Shown here piece by piece: positions 57,035 to 64,000 of a DNA stretch of 64,000 nucleotides. Both the position numbers and the translations under genes were made by a program. The stretch's first letter is position 1. Each line of letters begins with the position of its first letter. Under the pieces are notes generated by a model. The model saw only the letters and a program-made list of their open reading frames with translations, had not been told where the DNA came from and did not search any database. Origin of the DNA: Rhodanobacter glycinis (GTDB lineage Bacteria > Pseudomonadota > Gammaproteobacteria > Xanthomonadales > Rhodanobacteraceae); NCBI RefSeq assembly GCF_006438785.1, contig NZ_RCZB01000005.1, forward strand, positions 186,001-250,000, written 5' to 3'.

Positions 57035-58494
57035 TGAGCTGGCTCCCCACCTTGATCAAAGCCTGTTATTTCCTTGCCGCGCTGCTGTTCATCCTGGGCC
57101 TGAAACGCATGAGCTCGCCGCGCACCGCGCGCGGCGGCATCGTGTGGGCCGGCTACGGCATGTTGCTGGCGGTGTTGGCCACGTTCTTCCTGCCGGACAT
57201 GCACAACCGCGGCCTGATCATTGCCGCGGTGTTGATCGGCGTCAGCGCCGCGTGGTGGAGCGGCAAGCGCGTGGCGATGACCGCGATGCCGCAGATGGTG
57301 GCCTTGTACAACGGCATGGGCGGTGGTGCGGCGGCGGCGATTGGCGCGGTTGAGTTGATCGGCTACGCACGCGGGTTGGGGCTGCTGCACGCGGTGCCCG
57401 ATACCTCCCCGCTGCGGCCGGAGAGCTGGGCGGTGAACGGCTTGCCGCCCACGCTGTCGCCGACCGAGCTGGCGCTTGGAGTGCTCGGTGCGCTGATCGG
57501 CGCGGTGAGTTTTTCCGGTTCGCTGATCGCGTTTGCCAAGCTGCAGGGTTGGCTCGACAAGCGCTTCGTGTTTGCCGGTCAGCGCGCGGTCAACCTGCTG
57601 CTGCTGGCCGCGGCGGTAGTGGTCGGAATCCTGCTGGCGACGGGTCATGCCAGCCTGCCGCTGATCCTGGTGTTCTTTGCGCTGGCGTTGCTGTTCGGGC
57701 TGATGATGACGTTGCCGATCGGCGGCGCCGACATGCCGGTGGTGATCTCGCTGTACAACGCGTTCACCGGACTGGCCGTGGCGTTCGAGGGTTTCGTGCT
57801 GGGCAACGAGGCGATGATCATCGCCGGCATGGTGGTCGGCGCGGCCGGCACGCTGCTGACCCAGTTGATGGCCAAGGCGATGAATCGCTCGATCGGCAAC
57901 GTGCTGTTCGGCAGCTTCGGTGCGGCTGCCGGCAGCGAGGCGCAGTCGATCGAGGGGGCGCAGAAACCGATCGACGCCGCCGACGCGGCCGTGATGATGG
58001 CGTACGCCGAGCGCGTGGTGATCGTGCCCGGCTACGGCCTGGCGGTGGCGCAGGCGCAGCACAAGGTGTGGGAGTTCGCGCAACTCCTGATCAAGCGCGG
58101 CGTGAAGGTGAAGTTCGCGATCCACCCGGTGGCCGGTCGCATGCCCGGTCACATGAACGTGCTGCTGGCCGAGGCCGGCGTGCCATACGACCTGATCGCC
58201 GACATGGACGACATCAACCCGGAATTTCCGGCCACCGACGTGGCGCTGGTGATCGGCGCGAATGATGTGGTCAATCCACTGGCCAAGACCGATCCGGCCT
58301 CGCCGATCTACGGCATGCCGATCCTTGACGTGAGCAACGCCAAACACGTGATCGTGATCAAGCGCGGCAAGGGCACCGGTTTCGCCGGCATCGAGAACGC
58401 GCTGTTCTATGCCGACAACACGCGCATGCTGTACGGCGACGGCCAGGCCGCCGTGGGTGAACTGGTCACGGAATTGAAGGCGATCGACGCCTGA
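57034..58494 (+). CDS. pntB: NAD(P) transhydrogenase subunit beta (PntB)
   Basis: A 486-aa protein. The N-terminal 290 residues hold about eight membrane spans (proton channel), and the C-terminal dIII domain binds NADP(H): VVIVPGYGLAVAQAQHKVWE, MPGHMNVLLAEAGVPYDLI and VIGANDVVNPLAKTDPASPI. AGGGAG (57021-57026) precedes ATG 57034; GTG 57031 is one codon upstream. Confidence 0.97.
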   Translation: MSWLPTLIKACYFLAALLFILGLKRMSSPRTARGGIVWAGYGMLLAVLATFFLPDMHNRGLIIAAVLIGVSAAWWSGKRVAMTAMPQMVALYNGMGGGAAAAIGAVELIGYARGLGLLHAVPDTSPLRPESWAVNGLPPTLSPTELALGVLGALIGAVSFSGSLIAFAKLQGWLDKRFVFAGQRAVNLLLLAAAVVVGILLATGHASLPLILVFFALALLFGLMMTLPIGGADMPVVISLYNAFTGLAVAFEGFVLGNEAMIIAGMVVGAAGTLLTQLMAKAMNRSIGNVLFGSFGAAAGSEAQSIEGAQKPIDAADAAVMMAYAERVVIVPGYGLAVAQAQHKVWEFAQLLIKRGVKVKFAIHPVAGRMPGHMNVLLAEAGVPYDLIADMDDINPEFPATDVALVIGANDVVNPLAKTDPASPIYGMPILDVSNAKHVIVIKRGKGTGFAGIENALFYADNTRMLYGDGQAAVGELVTELKAIDA

Positions 58495-58518
58495 TCCGGA
58501 CCGAGCTTCGAGGGCGCA

Positions 58519-58947
58519 TCAACGCTTGCGTGGTGCGCGCCAGGCCAGCCACGCCGCCAGCAACATCGCCAGCACGGTCCAACCCATGTCGGCAGGCGAC
58601 AGCGCCATGCGGGCCAGTTGCCACAACATGCCGGCACCGGCGGTGCGCAGCGCATCGATCAGGCCCATGCCCATGTTGCCCGCAATCAGCACGCCGGCAA
58701 TCAGCATGTTGACGTAGATTGCCGCCAGCGCCGTGGCGCACGCGGCCAGTACAGCTGCGCCGATCCCGGCAGGGCGCACGAAGCTGCGGATGGTCCAGGC
58801 CAGCAGCGCACCCATGGGCAATGCCAGCCACGGCAGCGGATGACGCAGGTACAGCGTCACCACCATCCATACGGCGCCGGCGGCAAGCCCCAGCATCGCG
58901 GCACTGAACAGGGCGAATGCAAACAGCAAAATGGCGCGTGCGCTCAT
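58519..58947 (-). CDS. Hypothetical inner-membrane protein
   Basis: A 142-aa protein with four hydrophobic spans (LLFAFALFSAAMLGLAAGAV, LALPMGALLAWTIRSF, AAVLAACATALAAIYVNMLI and a C-terminal span AMLLAAWLAWRAPRKR). I do not recognise a family. ATG 58947 is used; GTG 58959 would add four residues. It is convergent with pntB and divergent from sufT. Confidence 0.65.
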   Translation of the reverse strand: MSARAILLFAFALFSAAMLGLAAGAVWMVVTLYLRHPLPWLALPMGALLAWTIRSFVRPAGIGAAVLAACATALAAIYVNMLIAGVLIAGNMGMGLIDALRTAGAGMLWQLARMALSPADMGWTVLAMLLAAWLAWRAPRKR

Positions 58948-59175
58948 CGTCGGCGGCACGACAGGACAGCTGGAGACATGTGCTCATCCATCAGGCAAAG
59001 CGGCCATCATAACGTGACGCCGGCGGCCGACGGCAGCGGCATATCGGCGCTGTCTGCTTGAGTTCGGTGACTCCGCCCTGATCTGGGACAAGCGATTCCG
59101 CTCCGCGGGCGGCATAATAGACAACCTGGGTTCGACGCATCGTCGTGCCTTGCAGATACGGGATTGGCGAGTGGC

Positions 59176-59733
59176 ATGAGTGGTTTCAGTCTGAGCAGCG
59201 AACCCTTCACCCTGTCGCGTGATTGCAGCGCCGTCATGGTGCCGCAAGGCGACGTGGTGAGTCTGCCTGCCGGCCAGATCGGTTACATCACCCAGGCGCT
59301 TGGTGGCAGCTTCACCGTCTATGTCGAGGGCAATCTGTTCCGCATTGCCGGCAACGACGCCGACGCCCTTGGCAAGCCGCAGCCGACACCGATCGAGGTG
59401 CCTGACGATGCCACCAACGCGGATGTGGAAAAGCTGGCGTGGGATCAGCTGCGCACCGTGTTCGATCCCGAAATTCCGGTCAATGTGGTCGAGTTGGGAC
59501 TGGTCTACGACCTCAGTCTGGAACAGACCGAATCGGGCCAGCGCAAGGTCTACGTAAAACTTACCCTGACCGCACCCGGTTGCGGCATGGGCGACATCCT
59601 GGTCGATGATGCGCGGACCAAGTTGGAGATGATTCCCACGGTGGCCGAAGCGGACGTGGATCTGGTGTTCGATCCGCCGTGGAGCCACTCGATGATGTCC
59701 GATGCCGCCAAGCTCGAAACCGGCATGCTCTGA
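59176..59733 (+). CDS. sufT: SufT, Fe-S cluster maturation protein
   Basis: A 185-aa protein. The C-terminal MIP18-type domain has DPEIPVNVVELGLVYDLSL and LTLTAPGCGMGDILVDDARTKL with FDPPWSHSMMSDAAKLETGM, as in SufT, an auxiliary factor for Fe-S protein maturation. The N-terminal half (MVPQGDVVSLPAGQIGYITQ) is the family's own beta-rich part. No suf operon is adjacent. ATG 59176 is preferred to 59164. Confidence 0.9.
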   Translation: MSGFSLSSEPFTLSRDCSAVMVPQGDVVSLPAGQIGYITQALGGSFTVYVEGNLFRIAGNDADALGKPQPTPIEVPDDATNADVEKLAWDQLRTVFDPEIPVNVVELGLVYDLSLEQTESGQRKVYVKLTLTAPGCGMGDILVDDARTKLEMIPTVAEADVDLVFDPPWSHSMMSDAAKLETGML

Positions 59734-60257
59734 GTCCGCTGCGCGGTTGCGACGGCAACGTCGATTTTCGCAATCTTCCGCTTTCCGCAACCTTCTGCGT
59801 GCAGTCCGCGGTGGCGCTACGACTTCGTAGCTGTGCAGTTGTCATCCGCCTGCATGACGCGAACGACTGCCGTGCCGTCATTGCGCAATACCTTCTTCAG
59901 GTTCGCCAGCAATTTCACGTTTGTGATTGCGTGGACCTCCTGCGCTGTGACTGCCATCACTCGGCGTAGGAAAAAATCAGATGGTTACGGTGTGCCGCAA
60001 GGAATAACGTATCCGAATCCGTCATCGGGGAGGTTGACGGATGATCCTTTAGCGGCGTGATCGCCGTTTTGCAGTTACGCGTCCACGCGCTGCCCATGCA
60101 GGGAATGCCAGGGGGAAGGCAGCCGAATCTGGACGTATTTTGGGATCGCTAGACAGCAAACCACACAGAGGCCGTGTCCTGCACGGCAATTCTTGCATGG
60201 GGTCTACGTGGCCGCATCGGGCCCGTTTGTTCCCAAAATCTTGTCTAGGAGTTTTGA
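59734..60257. other. 524-bp gap between sufT and the M4 peptidase gene
   Basis: No protein gene is supported. Two small hairpins are visible: ATCCGTCA/TGACGGAT around a 10-nt loop (60017-60042), and CGGCG/CGCCG with TTTT after it (60053-60070), which could end the sufT transcript. The last 190 bp are probably the peptidase leader and promoter; I see no clear -35/-10 pair and no c-di-GMP riboswitch motifs. Confidence 0.6.
60053..60070 (+). terminator. Possible terminator upstream of the peptidase gene
   Basis: CGGCG and CGCCG pair around TGAT and are followed by TTTT. The stem is short (5 bp), and it lies 320 bp after sufT. Confidence 0.4.
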
Positions 60258-62414
<2,157 letters not shown>

Positions 62415-62418
62415 GCCC

Positions 62419-62446
62419 CACAACGGGTCAGGGATGACCCGTTGTG
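62419..62446 (+). terminator. Hairpin after the peptidase gene
   Basis: CACAACGGGTCA pairs perfectly with TGACCCGTTGTG around GGGA, 5 bp after the stop codon. No U-run follows; it is the first of two hairpins. Confidence 0.7.
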
Positions 62447-62470
62447 TCATACACCGCAACTGCAATGCAG

Positions 62471-62505
62471 AAGGCCCGGTCGAGATGACCGGGCCTTCTT
62501 TTTTC
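62471..62505 (+). terminator. Strong intrinsic terminator
   Basis: AAGGCCCGGTC pairs with GACCGGGCCTT (loop GAGAT) and is followed by CTTTTTTC. It ends the peptidase transcript and lies before the convergent asparaginase-like gene. Confidence 0.9.
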
Positions 62506-62538
62506 AGAACTCATGCAGCGTGCAATGCCGATGCGTGC

Positions 62539-63030
62539 CTAGCCGGCAACTTCCTCGAAGCGGTTTGCGTCGCGGTTCTTGCGCACCTTGGCCGGATCCC
62601 AAACGCGTCCATTCATGGTGATATAGACCCCATCCGGCAGCGTCTGCACCGCAGCCACCGCGCAGCCGATGTTGAACACCGCATCGGAGCCCTGGAAGCG
62701 CGCAGGGTTCAGTGCGCCAGTCAGCACGATCACCTTGCCCTTGATGGTCGCCAGTTCTTTCGCCGTTTCCACCATGGTGTCGGTGCCGTGGGTGACCAGT
62801 ACATGGCGATGCGGCTGCGCCTCGATCGTCGAACGCACCAGCGTGCGATCCTCGGCGCCCATGTGCAGGCTGTCCTTGCGCAGGATCGGGATCACGTCGA
62901 ACTGGAACGCCACACCGAGCTGGCCCAGGATCTCGCCGATCTGCGGCGCGCCGATCTTGTAGTCCGACTTGTCGTCGAAATAGATCTTGTCGATGGTACC
63001 GCCGGTGGTGACGATGGTCAGGTGCTGCAT
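62539..63030 (-). CDS. Short asparaginase-domain protein
   Basis: A 163-aa protein equal to the N-terminal domain of bacterial asparaginases: catalytic Thr in TIVTTGGTIDK and the second motif VLVTHGTDTMVETAKEL. The C-terminal domain (about half of a normal enzyme of 320-350 aa) is absent, and the end VRKNRDANRFEEVAG does not look cut. Such single-domain proteins exist as a family; activity is unknown. Confidence 0.8.
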   Translation of the reverse strand: MQHLTIVTTGGTIDKIYFDDKSDYKIGAPQIGEILGQLGVAFQFDVIPILRKDSLHMGAEDRTLVRSTIEAQPHRHVLVTHGTDTMVETAKELATIKGKVIVLTGALNPARFQGSDAVFNIGCAVAAVQTLPDGVYITMNGRVWDPAKVRKNRDANRFEEVAG

Positions 63031-63103
63031 GCGGTTGGCCGAAGAGGGGGACGGGGCATTTTAGCCCGTGCCGGGAGAGAGCGGGTCGCTGCGGTTTTTG
63101 TTT

Positions 63104-63172
63104 GTGGGAGCGGCTTCAGCCGCGATGCTTTTCCAATTGCCCAAAGAGCATCGCGGCTGAAGCCGCTCCCAC
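63104..63172. repeat. REP pair (BIME-like) inverted repeat
   Basis: Two perfect 25-bp arms (63104-63128 and 63148-63172), each starting GTGGGAGCGGCTTCAGCCGC, face each other around a 19-bp spacer. Each arm also folds on itself (GCGGCTTCAGCCGC). It lies between two minus-strand genes. Confidence 0.9.
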
Positions 63173-63182
63173 CGGGAAGTTG

Positions 63183-64000
63183 CTAGCCCAGCAGCAGCGC
63201 AGTGTTGGCAGCATCCGGCGACACCAGTCGATCGAGGCCGTGGCCGACGAAGCGGTGCAGCGCCGCAGACGGGCGTGGATCAGCTTGCCGGTTCGACCAG
63301 CTGGCCTGCCGCGCCAGCAATGCCGCCGCTGCGCAACGCGCCAGCGTGAAAGCAAGGCCGCGTGCGCCGGCTTCCAGCATCTCGCGCGTGGTCGCGTGCT
63401 GATCAAGCCAGCGCGCAGCAGCGTCCAGCGTTTGTCGGATCGCGCTGGCTGCATGCATGTCGTCGTTGCCGTCGAGCCATGATTGCGTCGCGATACGCAA
63501 TGCGGCAAAGCTGTCGCCGGCCAGCGCGCGCAGGCTGTCCAGCGACAGCACGTTGGTGGTGCCTTCCCAGATCGCATAGACCTGCGCGTCGCGCAGCAAC
63601 TGCGGCAGGCCGGTGTCCTCGATGTAGCCGGCGCCGCCGAAACACTCCAGTGCCTCGGAGCAGATCGTCACCGCCAGCTTGCCGGTCCACAGCTTGGCCA
63701 GCGGCGTGAGCAGGCGCAGCAGCGCGGCCTCGTGCGGAGCGGCGACGCCGTGCTCAACCCGACCAAGCAATTGCGCGAGCTCGAAGGCCAGCGCGAAGGC
63801 ACCCTCGAACTCGGCCTGCATGTCGGCCAGCGTCTGCGCGTGCAGAGGATGCTCGATCAACGGACGTCCAAATGCCTGCCGGCGTATGGCGAAGTCGCGC
63901 GCGAGGCTGATCGCGCGCGCCATGCTGGCAATGGCGCAGATCGCGTTCCAGGTGCGCGTGACGTTGAGCATCGGCGCCACCTGGCGCACGCCGTGGGCGA
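63183..64000 (-). CDS. Acyl-CoA dehydrogenase family protein, C-terminal part
   Basis: The reading frame continues past the window edge; about 272 codons are visible. Landmarks of the C-terminal helical domain: RRQAFGRPLIEHPLHAQTLA, ECFGGAGYIEDTGLPQLLRD and IWEGTTNVLSLDSLRAL, the last two typical of the AidB/ACAD10-11-like branch. It is an FAD enzyme of fatty or branched acyl-CoA oxidation; the exact substrate is unknown. The REP pair lies downstream. Confidence 0.9.
   Translation of the reverse strand, partial: AHGVRQVAPMLNVTRTWNAICAIASMARAISLARDFAIRRQAFGRPLIEHPLHAQTLADMQAEFEGAFALAFELAQLLGRVEHGVAAPHEAALLRLLTPLAKLWTGKLAVTICSEALECFGGAGYIEDTGLPQLLRDAQVYAIWEGTTNVLSLDSLRALAGDSFAALRIATQSWLDGNDDMHAASAIRQTLDAAARWLDQHATTREMLEAGARGLAFTLARCAAAALLARQASWSNRQADPRPSAALHRFVGHGLDRLVSPDAANTALLLG

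Noticed and set aside
60120..60257. Possible c-di-GMP (GEMM) riboswitch in the peptidase leader
   Set aside because: A CAAACCAC-like string is present, but the GAAA tetraloop, the GGGACGCAAAGCC block and the tetraloop receptor are missing.

Overview
The window is about 64 kb of GC-rich, gene-dense DNA that looks chromosomal and belongs to a gammaproteobacterium, most likely a Rhodanobacteraceae/Xanthomonadales member (Rhodanobacter, Dyella or Luteibacter type). Reasons: the gene order flgH-I-J-K-L, fliC-D-S-T, an atypical PilZ gene and fleQ, then fliE to fliK, fliL to fliR, flhB-A-F-fleN-fliA, then che/mot genes; TCAAG-type FliA promoters and TGGCAC-N5-TTGCA sigma-54 promoters; and REP-like elements of the GGGAGC/GCGAT kind. 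Genus and species cannot be fixed from the sequence alone.

Layout. 1-9812: rod, ring, hook-junction, filament, cap and chaperone genes (flgH partial, flgI, flgJ, flgK, flgL, fliC, fliD, fliS, fliT-like). 9944-12288: an atypical PilZ protein and the master regulator FleQ. 12464-19163: fliE-F-G-H-I-J-K. 19487-30660: fliL-M-N-O-P, a 784-bp repeat-filled gap, fliQ-R, flhB-A-F, fleN, fliA. 30736-36336: cheY-cheZ-cheA, a MotA/MotB-type stator pair, cheW and a DUF2802 gene. 36378-37771, minus strand: a second FliK-like gene and a stand-alone FlhB C-terminal-like gene. 38005-50316: a second chemotaxis block (STAS, cheY, cheA, Cache receptor, porin-like gene, cheW, 4-helix receptor, cheR, cheD, cheB, small receptor-like protein, STAS). 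50490-64000: non-motility genes (secreted protein, Nudix, exonuclease, nitroreductase, cytidine deaminase, split pnt transhydrogenase with an ECF-sigma module between its parts, sufT, secreted M4 peptidase, short asparaginase-like protein, acyl-CoA dehydrogenase).

How it works together. The regulatory cascade can be read from the DNA: sigma-54-type promoters lie before fliE and fliL and possibly before fleQ itself, so FleQ with RpoN would switch on the basal-body and export genes and, through read-through, fliA. FliA-type promoters with an exact 11-bp spacer then lie before flgK, fliC, the minus-strand fliK-like gene, the STAS-cheY-cheA operon, the second cheW operon and, less expectedly, a small secreted protein at 50490-50852. 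FleN and FlhF would set flagellar number and place. CheA phosphorylates CheY, which acts on FliM; CheZ removes the phosphate; CheR, CheB and CheD adapt the receptors.

The least ordinary items are the inverted-repeat element between fliP and fliQ, the FliA promoter before the secreted protein, the two FliM-like helices in place of a P2 domain in the first CheA, the tandem GTG/GGAG repeats before flhF, and the pnt operon split by an ECF-sigma module with a 28-bp perfect palindrome beside the second half.
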